NCBI GenBank assembly: GCA_003268905.1 | Contig: QLTU01000016.1 | Location: forward strand, 1 to 64,000 | Direction of reading: 5' to 3' | Source of the DNA: Acidovorax defluvii | Lineage (GTDB): Bacteria > Pseudomonadota > Gammaproteobacteria > Burkholderiales > Burkholderiaceae_C | Length of the DNA: 64,000 bases | Part shown: positions 40,622 through 51,342 of the stretch, piece after piece | How the letters are laid out: every line of letters starts with the position of its first letter | How positions within the stretch are numbered: the first letter of the stretch is position 1 | Notes under the pieces: generated by a model | Database searches by the model: none | Told to the model about the DNA's origin: nothing | Seen by the model: only the letters and a program-made list of their open reading frames with translations | Position numbers and translations under genes: made by a program

Positions 40622-41767
40622 ATGGAAACTTTTGTCTGGGATCAGAACCTGCTCACCGGCCTGCCCCTGGTGGACCAGCAGCACCACGCGCTGGTGGACC
40701 TTTTCAATGAACTCAGCAGCTCGTTTTTTCTGGCGGAAGGTAACCGCGAGGTGGTGCTTGCCGATACCTTCCGGCGGCTGGAAGCCTATACCCGCGAGCA
40801 TTTCAGCGACGAAGAGGCCCTCATGCATTCCGAGGGGGTGGACGCGCGCCACATCGTGGTGCACCACGCCCTGCATGAGCAGTTTGTGGCGCAGGTCAAC
40901 ACGATGTGGGGGCGGCGCGCCGACATGGGTGATCCGGCGGAGACCTTTGTCGGGTTTCTGACGGCGTGGCTGGGTTTGCATATTCTGGGCATCGACCAGT
41001 CGCTGGCACGCCAGATCAACCTGATACGCCAGGGGGTTGCCCCGGCCGATGCCTTCGAGCGCGAGGGGGCGGCGCAAGACCACGGCACGCAGGCCCTGAT
41101 CAAGATGATTGGCAATCTTTACCATGTGCTGTCCCGGCAGAACGCCGATCTGGCGCGGGCCAACCTGCACCTGGAAGACCGCGTGGCCCAGCGCACCGCA
41201 GAGTTGGCCCAGACCAATGAAGAACTGAAGCTGGCCAATGTTCGGCTGGAAGCCTTCTCGCGCACCGACGGGCTGCTGCAGCTGGCAAACCGCGCGTATT
41301 TCGACACCCGGCTGGCAGAAGCCTGTGCGACCGCTTTTCGGCGCGAGCAACCGCTGGGGCTGCTGATGATCGATGTGAACTATTTCAAGCGCTACAACGA
41401 CAGCTACGGCCACCAGGCTGGCGATGCGTGCCTGCAGGCGGTGGCTGCTGCAGTGCAGGGTGCCATGCTGCGCGCCAGCGATCTGGTGGCCCGGTATGGC
41501 GGTGAGGAACTGGCCGTGATCTTGCCTGATACCGACGCCGCCGGCACCGCCGCCGTGGCTGCACGGGTGGTGGCTGCGGTGGCAGCGCTGGGGCTGGCCC
41601 ACAAGGCCTCGGGCGTCGCTACGCATGTCTCGGTCAGCGTGGGGGCGGTAAGCGGCATTCCGGCGCAGCGCGATGCCAGTGCACCCCTGGTGGCCCAGGC
41701 CGATGCGGCGCTTTACCGGGCCAAGGAGCAGGGGCGCAATCGCTGGGTTATGGCGGAATCGGCCTGA
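40622..41767 (+). CDS. Bacteriohemerythrin-GGDEF diguanylate cyclase
   Basis: The 381-residue protein combines an oxygen-binding hemerythrin domain (about 1-135) with a diguanylate cyclase. Hemerythrin iron ligands fit VDQQHHALVDLFN, REHFSDEEALM, VVHHALHEQF and LGLHILGID. A coiled linker (about 165-205, ENxELKLANVRLEAF-like) leads to the GGDEF domain. The active-site motif is RYGGEEL (293-297), with Leu in place of the usual Phe. An RxxD inhibitory site (RASD, 284-287) lies exactly five residues before it, so product inhibition by c-di-GMP is likely. Oxygen or redox control of c-di-GMP synthesis is the inferred role. The ATG at 40622 starts at the hemerythrin domain. Confidence 0.9.
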   Translation: METFVWDQNLLTGLPLVDQQHHALVDLFNELSSSFFLAEGNREVVLADTFRRLEAYTREHFSDEEALMHSEGVDARHIVVHHALHEQFVAQVNTMWGRRADMGDPAETFVGFLTAWLGLHILGIDQSLARQINLIRQGVAPADAFEREGAAQDHGTQALIKMIGNLYHVLSRQNADLARANLHLEDRVAQRTAELAQTNEELKLANVRLEAFSRTDGLLQLANRAYFDTRLAEACATAFRREQPLGLLMIDVNYFKRYNDSYGHQAGDACLQAVAAAVQGAMLRASDLVARYGGEELAVILPDTDAAGTAAVAARVVAAVAALGLAHKASGVATHVSVSVGAVSGIPAQRDASAPLVAQADAALYRAKEQGRNRWVMAESA

Positions 41768-41848
41768 CGCGACCGATCAGTGCGTGAGGGCACAAGGGCG
41801 CCCGCGCCCAGCTCGCCGTTCGCACTGTTCTCACGCCGGCCACGCCAT

Positions 41849-42796
41849 TCAAACCGGTGATGCGCGCACGATGACCTGCGATTGCAGCCGGTGCACGTCG
41901 GTCGCCCGGGCCAGCGCTGTGCCGGGCACCAGCAGCGCGGCAGCGCCCGCCGCCATGCCCCAGCGCAGGGCCTCAGGCGGGGGAGCGCCGCGGTCCAGTG
42001 ACCAGACCAGCGCGGCCAGAAAGCAGTCGCCCGCACCCGTGGTTCCACTGGCCGCGGACACGTCAAGGGCTGGCGCCTGCCACACCCCATCGCGCGTGGC
42101 CAGCACGGCGCCTTGCGCCCCCAGCGATAGCGCAACCATCTCTGTCTGGCCAGAGTGCACCAGCGCTTGCGCGGCCGCGCACTGGTCCGCGGGGTGTTCC
42201 AACGGCTGCCGCAGCACCTCGCGCAATTCGCGCAGGCTGGGCTTGATCAGGGTGGTGCCGGCTTGCAGCGCAGCGGCCAGTGGCAGGCCAAACGTATCCA
42301 CCACCAGGCGCGTGCCGCGTGCGCGGGAGCAGGGGGCAAGCCGGGCATAAAAATCATCCGGCACGCCGGGCGGCAGGCTGCCGCTGGCAATCAGCCAGCG
42401 CGGGGCCACGGTGAGTGTGGTCAGGGCATCCAGGCACGCCTGCCATTCCGCAGTCTGCAGGGTGGGGCCGGGCAGCACGAAGCGAAATTCCTGGCCGGTG
42501 GCAGTTTCGACGACCGAAAAATTTTCCCGGGTATCGCCCGCAATGGGGCGGATGTCGGCGGCCACACCTTCGTCTGCCAACAACTGGCGCACTTGCGCGC
42601 CCGAGGCACCCCCCACCAGGGCCCAGGCCTGCACATCGCTGCCCAGCCGGTGCAGCACGCGGGCCACATTGATGCCGCCGCCGCCTGCAAACCGTTGCGC
42701 AGGGCCGCAGCGCAGCTTGTGCGTAGGCTCCACGCGTTCGATGGTGGTGGCCAGGTCGAGTGCGGGGTTCAGGGTGAGGGTGATCAGTGCGGGCAC
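41849..42796 (-). CDS. PfkB-family hexose/1-phosphofructokinase
   Basis: The protein (315 residues with the GTG start at 42796) belongs to the 1-phosphofructokinase/hexose kinase branch of the PfkB ribokinase superfamily. It begins ALITLTLNPALDLATTIERV, has GGGGINVARVLHRLG, SGSLPPGVPDDF and the signature GTTGAGDCFLAALVWSL with the catalytic Asp. Substrate is probably fructose 1-phosphate or fructose 6-phosphate but is not certain. Start choice is weak: a TTG at 42817 adds seven residues, and no clear ribosome-binding site is seen for either. Confidence 0.83.
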   Translation of the reverse strand: MPALITLTLNPALDLATTIERVEPTHKLRCGPAQRFAGGGGINVARVLHRLGSDVQAWALVGGASGAQVRQLLADEGVAADIRPIAGDTRENFSVVETATGQEFRFVLPGPTLQTAEWQACLDALTTLTVAPRWLIASGSLPPGVPDDFYARLAPCSRARGTRLVVDTFGLPLAAALQAGTTLIKPSLRELREVLRQPLEHPADQCAAAQALVHSGQTEMVALSLGAQGAVLATRDGVWQAPALDVSAASGTTGAGDCFLAALVWSLDRGAPPPEALRWGMAAGAAALLVPGTALARATDVHRLQSQVIVRASPV

Positions 42797-42833
42797 GGGC
42801 AAATGCTGGTTTGGCAAGGAGGTCGGTGTGACA

Positions 42834-44114
42834 CTACCAGACCTGTCCGGGAAAGCCAGACCACAGCTCGTTCATGTCGGGGAAATTCCATTGGCCGGGG
42901 TCTTCCCGCGCCACGATTTTCTCGGTGGCGCCGGGCGCGGCCAGGTTCACCAGCTCGGCTGGAATGCGCAGGTCGGATTTGGTCGAAAAGAACACTTTGA
43001 CGACCGGGGTGGTGAGCGCTGCAGGGGCCTGCTCCACCACCACACCCAGGCGGCCTGAAGTCAGCCGCACCAGCGAACCCACAGGGTAAATGCCAATGCT
43101 TTTGACGAACGCCTGGAACAGCCGGGCATCGAAATGGTCGTTCGTCCAGTCGGCCATGCGGCGCAGCGATTCGGCGGGGTCCCACCCGCGCTTGTACGGC
43201 CGGTCGGAGGTGATGGCGTCGTACACGTCACAGATGGCCGTCATGCGGGCGATAACGCTGATGCCATCGCCCTTGAGCTTGTCGGGGTAGCCCGATCCAT
43301 CCACCTTCTCGTGGTGGTGCAGGCAGGCATCCAGCACGGCCTCGGGCATGTTGCCACCCTCTTTGAGCATGTGAAAGCCTTCCACCGGGTGGCTGCGGAC
43401 CACGGTGAATTCCTGGTCTGTGAGCTTGCCCGGCTTGTTGAGCACCTTCAGGGGAATGGCGGCCTTGCCCAGGTCATGCATCAGACCGGCCAAACCGGCC
43501 AGCCGCTGCTGGTCTTCCTTGAGCTTGAGCTGTTTGGCCAGGGCGATCATGAGCGCGCACACGGCCACCGAATGCATATAGGTGTAATCGTCCGCCGTTT
43601 TCAGGCGGGCCAGGCTGATCAGCGCACCCGGGTTGCGGGTGACGGAATCGGAGATTTCCTCTACCAGGCTCTGCAGTCCCACCGAATCCACCGCGCGGCC
43701 CATGCGCGCCTCATTGAACATGGAGACCACTGCCTGCTTTGACTTCACGCAGATGGCGGCCGCCATTTCGAGCTCACTTTGCATGTCCGCAGGCTGGCGG
43801 TTGCGCTTGGGCGGAGGCGGCGGGGTCGGCAGGGTGACATGGATGGGGGGCAGATCCGACAGCAGACTGAAGTCGGTTTCGATCTGTGCATCGACCTCTT
43901 CACGTGACACCGAGGCGGTGCCGACAGCGACGTCCGCGCCCTTGTCGGTGTCGATCCAGCATTCGCGGATGGAGGTGGCCAGGATACGGGCCAGGTCGTC
44001 GGGGTCCTTGAGCAGAAATTTGGCGCGCCAGAAGGGATGCTCCATCCAGGAGCCGCAAAACTCGTGCAGATACATGCCCAGGGTGAGATGTTGGATGTGG
44101 ATACGCTTGAGCAT
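42834..44114 (-). CDS. HD-GYP domain c-di-GMP phosphodiesterase with DUF3391
   Basis: The 426-residue protein has an N-terminal DUF3391 domain (MLKRIHIQHLTLGMYLHEFCGSW onward), a Pro-rich linker PTPPPPPKRNRQP near 95, and an HD-GYP domain. The HD part is HSVAVCALMIALAKQ with LAGLMHDLGKAAIP. The GYP part is HHHEKVDGSGYPDKLKGDGIS. The metal-ligand His and Asp residues are intact, so it should hydrolyse c-di-GMP. I chose the ATG at 44114. It faces the hemerythrin-GGDEF gene about 1 kb away, with a sugar kinase between. Confidence 0.92.
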   Translation of the reverse strand: MLKRIHIQHLTLGMYLHEFCGSWMEHPFWRAKFLLKDPDDLARILATSIRECWIDTDKGADVAVGTASVSREEVDAQIETDFSLLSDLPPIHVTLPTPPPPPKRNRQPADMQSELEMAAAICVKSKQAVVSMFNEARMGRAVDSVGLQSLVEEISDSVTRNPGALISLARLKTADDYTYMHSVAVCALMIALAKQLKLKEDQQRLAGLAGLMHDLGKAAIPLKVLNKPGKLTDQEFTVVRSHPVEGFHMLKEGGNMPEAVLDACLHHHEKVDGSGYPDKLKGDGISVIARMTAICDVYDAITSDRPYKRGWDPAESLRRMADWTNDHFDARLFQAFVKSIGIYPVGSLVRLTSGRLGVVVEQAPAALTTPVVKVFFSTKSDLRIPAELVNLAAPGATEKIVAREDPGQWNFPDMNELWSGFPGQVW

Positions 44115-44224
44115 GACGAAAGCACCGACCTCGAAAGAGCACCGTAACAAGGTGTGAACAAAGGCAAGCATGGTAGCCTTTTTGGCCTGCCACCGTCACT
44201 TGCTCCTCTGTCTCTTCTCCTTCC

Positions 44225-46465
<2,241 letters not shown>

Positions 46466-46469
46466 CACC

Positions 46470-47435
46470 ATGACCCTCACCGAACTCAAGTACATCGTTG
46501 CCGTGGCGCGCGAAAAGCACTTCGGCCATGCGGCCGATGCCTGCTATGTGTCGCAACCCACGCTTTCGGTGGCGATCAAAAAGCTCGAAGAAGAGCTGGA
46601 CGTGAAGCTGTTCGAGCGCAGTGCGGGCGAGGTGACGGTGACGCCGCTGGGCGAGGACATCGTGCGCCAGGCGCAAAGCGTGCTGGAGCAGGCGGCGGCC
46701 ATCAAGGAGATTGCCAAGCGCGGCAAAGACCCGCTGGCCGGGCCGCTCACGCTGGGGGTGATCTACACCATCGGGCCCTATCTGCTGCCCGATCTGGTGC
46801 GCCAGGCCATCAAGCGATCGCCCCAGATGCCGCTGATGCTGCAAGAGAATTTCACCGTCAAGTTGCTGGAGATGCTGCGCACCGGCGAGATCGATTGCGC
46901 CATTCTGGCCGAGCCTTTTCCGGATACCGGGCTGGCCATGGCGCCGCTGTACGACGAGCCTTTCATGGCGGCGGTGCCCAGCACGCACCCGCTGGCCGCG
47001 CAAAAATCCATCACGGCAGCCGAGCTCAAGAGCGAGACCATGCTGCTGCTGGGCGCGGGCCACTGCTTTCGCGACCATGTGCTGGAGGTCTGCCCCGAAT
47101 TTGCGCGCTTTGCCAGCAACGCCGAGGGCATTCGCAAGTCGTTCGAAGGCTCGTCACTGGAGACCATCAAGCACATGGTGGCCGCCGGCATGGGGGTGAC
47201 GCTGGTGCCGCGCCTGTCGGTGCCGCGCGATGCGCTGCTGACCGTGTCGCGCCGGCGCAAGAGTGACGAGACCTACATCCGCTACCTGCCCATCCGCGAG
47301 GAAGACGGCAGCCCGCCGCCCACGCGCCGCGTGGTGCTGGCCTGGCGGCGCAGTTTCACGCGCTACGAAGCCATTGCCGCGCTGCGCAACGCCATTTATG
47401 CCTGCGAGCTGCCGGGCGTCACGCGGCTGTCATGA
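46470..47435 (+). CDS. oxyR: Hydrogen-peroxide-sensing LysR regulator OxyR
   Basis: OxyR senses peroxide by forming a disulfide and activates antioxidant genes. The 321-residue protein has the LysR helix-turn-helix (LTELKYIVAVAREKHFGHAADACYVSQPTLS, given here in two parts) and the redox pair Cys199 and Cys208 in GHCFRDHVLEVCPEF. The numbering is the same as in E. coli OxyR. The ATG at 46470 follows the recG stop by 4 bases. dps lies 162 bases downstream on the same strand, a likely target. Confidence 0.95.
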   Translation: MTLTELKYIVAVAREKHFGHAADACYVSQPTLSVAIKKLEEELDVKLFERSAGEVTVTPLGEDIVRQAQSVLEQAAAIKEIAKRGKDPLAGPLTLGVIYTIGPYLLPDLVRQAIKRSPQMPLMLQENFTVKLLEMLRTGEIDCAILAEPFPDTGLAMAPLYDEPFMAAVPSTHPLAAQKSITAAELKSETMLLLGAGHCFRDHVLEVCPEFARFASNAEGIRKSFEGSSLETIKHMVAAGMGVTLVPRLSVPRDALLTVSRRRKSDETYIRYLPIREEDGSPPPTRRVVLAWRRSFTRYEAIAALRNAIYACELPGVTRLS

Positions 47436-47597
47436 CCTGATGCGACCGTGCATCGGGCATCGGCGTTGCGACAGGTATTGAACGGCGGTTGTGCCGTGGG
47501 CGCACGGTTTCCTGCGCTACAGTGGGCCATTGCGCTGCAGGTCGGTTTCCCGACGCCCGCAGCCGTTGTTTAACCCGCCCTTTCCAGGAGAAATGAC

Positions 47598-48101
47598 ATG
47601 GCCAAAGCTTCCAGCAAAACCTCGGCACCCACCATCAACATCGGCATCAGCGAGAAAGACCGCGCAGCCATCGCCCAGGGCCTGTCGCGCCTGCTGGCCG
47701 ATACCTACACGCTGTACCTCACCACCCACAACTTCCACTGGAACGTTACGGGCCCGATGTTCAACACGCTGCACACCATGTTCATGACGCAGTACACCGA
47801 GCTGTGGAATGCGGTGGACCCGATTGCCGAGCGCATTCGCTCGCTGGGCCATGTGGCGCCGGGCTCGTATGCCGATTTTGGCAAGCTCGCCAGCGTGCCT
47901 GACGCACCCAGCAAGCCCCCCAAGGCGCTGGACATGGTGCGCGTGCTGGTCGAGGGCCATGAAGCCGTGGCACGCACCGCGCGCAGCCTGTTCTCGTTGG
48001 TCGACAAGGCCAGCGACGAGCCCACGGCCGACCTGCTGACCCAGCGCCTGACGGTGCATGAGCAGGCCGCGTGGATGTTGCGCTCTTTGCTGGAAGACTG
48101 A
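47598..48101 (+). CDS. dps: Dps ferritin-like DNA-protection protein
   Basis: Dps forms a 12-subunit shell that oxidises ferrous iron with hydrogen peroxide and binds DNA. The 167-residue protein has the Dps signature [16 protein letters not shown] from His44 on, and [13 protein letters not shown], giving the inter-subunit ferroxidase His/Asp/Glu ligands. The N terminus MAKASSKTS is basic, a common DNA-binding tail. GGAG lies upstream of the ATG. Control by OxyR is likely from position, but I could not pick out an OxyR site in the 162-base gap with confidence. Confidence 0.94.
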   Translation: MAKASSKTSAPTINIGISEKDRAAIAQGLSRLLADTYTLYLTTHNFHWNVTGPMFNTLHTMFMTQYTELWNAVDPIAERIRSLGHVAPGSYADFGKLASVPDAPSKPPKALDMVRVLVEGHEAVARTARSLFSLVDKASDEPTADLLTQRLTVHEQAAWMLRSLLED

Positions 48102-48196
48102 TTCCCTTCGCTGGATCATGGGGCGTGTCTGCTGCCGGCGCTCATTTCTGGCAGTGGACCTTCACCGTGGCGCCGTGACCTGGCCAGACACACACC

Positions 48197-49726
48197 ATGC
48201 CCTCTACCAGCCAGCACGGCCCGGGTGCAGAGCTTGAAATCAAGCTGGCCCTGCCCGCGGCCGACCCCGCTAGCCTGGCCCGTCAACTGGCGCGTTTGCC
48301 AGCGCTGGCGCGCCGCAAGCCCGTGCGCAAGCAGGTGGACAACATCTACTTCGACACACCCGCGCAGGCCTTGCGCGCCCAACGCATGGCCCTGCGCCTG
48401 CGCCGGGTGGGCGGGGATGACGCGCCGCAGTGGCTGCAAACCTTCAAGACCAGCGACGGCGGTGATTCCGCACTGAGCCTGCGTGGTGAGTGGGAGGTGC
48501 CGGTGCCGGGGCCCGCGCTGGTGCAGGCCGCTTTGCAGGCCGCGCCCCCCTGGCAACGCCTGGACCCCGAGGGCGCGGTGTTTGCCGCGCTGCAGCCGTG
48601 CTTTGCCACGGCATTTGAACGCACGGCCTGGACGGTGCGCCGGCGCGATGGCAGTGTGATCGAGGTGGCACTGGACTTGGGGCAGATCACCAGCGGACAG
48701 CGCAGCGTGCCGATTTGCGAGCTGGAGCTGGAGCTGCTGGCGGGTGCGCCCACCGCGCTGTTCGATCTGGCGCGGCACATCGCGCTGCACATCGCCGTGC
48801 TGCCGCTGGCGGCCAGCAAGGCGCAGCGCGGCCACGCGCTGCGCGATGGCACGCTGGACACCCCCCTGCGCGCTCGCCCGCAGCCACTGGGCGGCGACGT
48901 CGCCTGGCACCACATGGTGCAGCCCGTGCTGGGCGAGATGTTTGCCCAGTTCACCGCCAACCTGAACGCTTTGCGCCATTGCGATGATCCGGAACTGGTG
49001 CACCAGGCCCGGGTGGGCTGGCGGCGCTTTCGCAGTGCCTTGCGCCTGTTCAAGCCGGTCGCCCCGGTGCGGGCGGCTCCTGCGTGGCCGCAAATGCAGC
49101 CCCTGCTGGTTTTGCTGGGCGAGTTGCGCGACCTGGATGTGGCGTGCACGCAGACGCTGCCCGCGCTGCAAGACGCCTTTGTGGCTGGCCATGCCGGACG
49201 GGCAGAGCGCTGGCAGGCGATGGAGCAGGCATTCCAGCAGGCCGCGCTGCAGCAGCGCCAGCGGGTGCGCCAGGCATTGCAGGAGCCGCCCGTGGGCGCG
49301 GCCTTGCTGGCCATCACCCTGTGGCTGGACGAGCTTGCGCGGCCCGAAGCCTGGGGGGCCCAGGACATCTCGGGCAAGGCCGTGCGCCGCTGGGTGCGCC
49401 AGCGCATGGTGCGGCTGCATGCGCAATGGAAAAAGGCGCTGCGCGACAGCACCCACGCCGAAAGCCAGCACCGCGCGCGCATTCTGGCCAAGCGCCTGCG
49501 CTACAACATCGAGGCCTTGTGCCCGCTCTTGCCCGCCCGCACGCAACGCTGGCTGCAGCAGGTCAGCGGTGTGCAGGCGGGGATTGGCGCATCACGCGAT
49601 CTGTTGCAGGCCGGTGTGCTGGCCCAGCGGCTGGCAGTGGACCGGGGCATTGTGGCGTTTCTGCGCGGCTATGCCGCCGGCCGGGCGGGTGTGCCCTGGG
49701 CATCGCAGCTGCCGGGTAGCGTATAA
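48197..49726 (+). CDS. CYTH-CHAD domain protein (inorganic triphosphatase YgiF-like)
   Basis: The 509-residue protein joins an N-terminal CYTH (triphosphate tunnel) domain to a C-terminal CHAD domain. CYTH has the ExExK motif as ELEIKLAL near residue 12, then NIYFDTP and LRLRRVG. CHAD shows HQARVGWRRFRSALRLFKPV, and later RARILAKRLRYNIEAL, the His/Arg/Lys-rich helices thought to bind polyphosphate. E. coli YgiF, with the same layout, hydrolyses inorganic triphosphate. It lies between dps and ubiA with no clear operon link. Confidence 0.9.
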   Translation: MPSTSQHGPGAELEIKLALPAADPASLARQLARLPALARRKPVRKQVDNIYFDTPAQALRAQRMALRLRRVGGDDAPQWLQTFKTSDGGDSALSLRGEWEVPVPGPALVQAALQAAPPWQRLDPEGAVFAALQPCFATAFERTAWTVRRRDGSVIEVALDLGQITSGQRSVPICELELELLAGAPTALFDLARHIALHIAVLPLAASKAQRGHALRDGTLDTPLRARPQPLGGDVAWHHMVQPVLGEMFAQFTANLNALRHCDDPELVHQARVGWRRFRSALRLFKPVAPVRAAPAWPQMQPLLVLLGELRDLDVACTQTLPALQDAFVAGHAGRAERWQAMEQAFQQAALQQRQRVRQALQEPPVGAALLAITLWLDELARPEAWGAQDISGKAVRRWVRQRMVRLHAQWKKALRDSTHAESQHRARILAKRLRYNIEALCPLLPARTQRWLQQVSGVQAGIGASRDLLQAGVLAQRLAVDRGIVAFLRGYAAGRAGVPWASQLPGSV

Positions 49727-49834
49727 AGCGCCTTTTCCTGGCAAGCCCGCCAGCGCGTTCGGGTGGCTATGCTCGCCGCTTTCCTCTGCCGTCCTTTCGT
49801 CGCTCGCTCTCGTTTGTTTTCCGTTGGTTTCAGC

Positions 49835-50704
49835 ATGACCCCTTCCCCGCGCAGCCGCTTTTCCCTGTACCTTGACCTGATCCGCTGGAATCGGCCTGCC
49901 GGCTGGTTGGTGTTGGTCTGGCCCACGCTCAGCGCGCTGTGGGTGGCAGCGGGCGGGTTTCCCGGCTGGCATCTGCTGGCGGTGTTTGTGCTGGGCACCA
50001 TCCTGATGCGCAGCGCCGGTTGCTGCATCAACGACGTGGCCGACCGCGACTTTGACCGCCACGTCAAGCGCACGGCGCAGCGGCCCATCACCTCGGGCCA
50101 GGTCTCGGTCAAGGAAGCGCTGGCGCTGGGCGCGGTGCTGGCCCTTGTTTCGCTCGGGCTGGTGCTCACCACCAACTGGGCAGCGGTGGCCTGGTCGGTT
50201 CCCGCGCTGCTGGTGACCATTCTTTATCCGTTCACCAAGCGCTTTTTTGCCATGCCGCAGGCGGTGCTGGGCATCGCCTTCAACTTCGGCATCGTGATTG
50301 CGTTTGCCGCCGTGCGGGGCGAAGTGCCGGCCATGGCGTGGCTGCTGTGGCTGGGCAACCTGTTTTGGGTGCTGGCCTACGACACCGAATACGCCATGGT
50401 GGACCGCGATGATGACCTGAAGATCGGCATGAAAACCTCGGCCATCACGCTCGGGCGTTTTGATGTGGCGGCCATTGTGTTGTTCTACCTGTTATTTTTG
50501 GGGTTTTGGGTGCTAGCGCTTATCCCGCTTGCGCTGGGTGCTATTTTTTATATAGCAATTGCCCTGGCGCTGGCCCAGGTAGGGTGGCACTGGTGGCTGA
50601 TCCGCACACGCACGCGAGAGGGGTGTTTTCGCGCGTTTCGCATGAACCACTGGGTGGGGTTCACGCTGTTTGCCGGCATTGTGGGCAGCAGCCTGGTGCG
50701 CTGA
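49835..50704 (+). CDS. ubiA: 4-hydroxybenzoate octaprenyltransferase UbiA
   Basis: UbiA attaches the polyprenyl tail to 4-hydroxybenzoate in ubiquinone synthesis in the inner membrane. The 289-residue protein has the two Asp-rich motifs [19 protein letters not shown] (about 68-86) and [22 protein letters not shown] (about 188-209), and about eight hydrophobic helices. I chose the ATG at 49835, which gives the usual short cytoplasmic N terminus. Bases 50503-50560, encoding a hydrophobic helix ([19 protein letters not shown]), match the dispersed repeat and are AT-rich. Confidence 0.95.
   Translation: MTPSPRSRFSLYLDLIRWNRPAGWLVLVWPTLSALWVAAGGFPGWHLLAVFVLGTILMRSAGCCINDVADRDFDRHVKRTAQRPITSGQVSVKEALALGAVLALVSLGLVLTTNWAAVAWSVPALLVTILYPFTKRFFAMPQAVLGIAFNFGIVIAFAAVRGEVPAMAWLLWLGNLFWVLAYDTEYAMVDRDDDLKIGMKTSAITLGRFDVAAIVLFYLLFLGFWVLALIPLALGAIFYIAIALALAQVGWHWWLIRTRTREGCFRAFRMNHWVGFTLFAGIVGSSLVR
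50503..50560 (+). repeat. Dispersed repeat encoding a membrane helix of UbiA (copy J)
   Basis: GTTTTGGGTGCTAGCGCTTA is followed by TCCCGCTTGCGCTGGGTGCT and ATTTTTTATATAGCAATT. The order GGG-CTAGCGCTTAT, CTTGCGCT, GCTAT, T-tract, ATAGC is that of the family. It is in frame within ubiA and encodes mainly Leu, Ala, Ile and Phe. Confidence 0.75.
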
Positions 50705-50927
50705 TGGCCGCACTTGCCGTGCCTGGCAGGCCTTTGGCGAGCTAATTGTGTTTTGTCCTACAACGGGCCATGGCACTTGTCCCGATGATCCAGGGCTCGG
50801 TGTGCTGCCTGGGGTCATCCCGCTGCGCCTAGGGCCTTTCGGCATGGTGCTGCACCCCATTGGCAGCCGATGATTTCATTTCTTGCAGGCTCCTGTCCAG
50901 GACAGGGGCAAGCTCATCTGGTGATTT

Positions 50928-51296
50928 ATGCGAATCCTATACGTCGAGGACAACCGTGAGTTGCGCGAGACGATCGGCATGCTGATGGAGGCGGAAGGCC
51001 GGACAGTGACGTCGTGCGCCACGGCCGAAGAAGCACTGAAACTGGATGCGCAGCAGGGCTTCGATCTGCTGGTGTCCGATGTCAGCCTGCCGGGCATGTC
51101 CGGAACCGAACTTGCCCGCCAGCTGCTGGCCGAAGATCCTGGGCGGCGGGTGGTGCTGTGCTCGGGCTACCCACTGGGTGGCTATCCCGACGCCTGGGGC
51201 CCCAACGTGCGCACCTTGCTCAAGCCGTTTGAGCTAGAAGAACTTGAGCTATTGCTCGGCTCCATCCAGCAAGCCGTGGCACGGTCGGACGCCTGA
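50928..51296 (+). CDS. Single-domain response regulator (CheY-like receiver)
   Basis: The 122-residue protein is a lone receiver domain: acidic pair in RILYVEDNRELRE, phospho-acceptor Asp51 in LLVSDVSLPGMSG, and Lys99 in LLKPFELEE. There is no output domain. It lies 46 bases from the convergent receiver-kinase gene and at the edge of the CheB/CheR/hybrid-kinase cluster, so it may be the soluble end of that phosphorelay. That link is inference. Confidence 0.85.
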   Translation: MRILYVEDNRELRETIGMLMEAEGRTVTSCATAEEALKLDAQQGFDLLVSDVSLPGMSGTELARQLLAEDPGRRVVLCSGYPLGGYPDAWGPNVRTLLKPFELEELELLLGSIQQAVARSDA

Positions 51297-51342
51297 CCCC
51301 TTTGTGGGTTTTTCTGAGCCCAGATCCGGCTTTCACTGCGGC

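Noticed and set aside
47436-47597. OxyR operator upstream of dps
   Set aside because: Function suggests one, but no ATAG/CTAT spacing pattern was convincing by eye.
51215-51260. Repeat-like GAGCTAGAAGAACTTGAGC near the end of the single-domain response regulator gene
   Set aside because: It shares only short words with the dispersed repeat, and the spacing does not fit.
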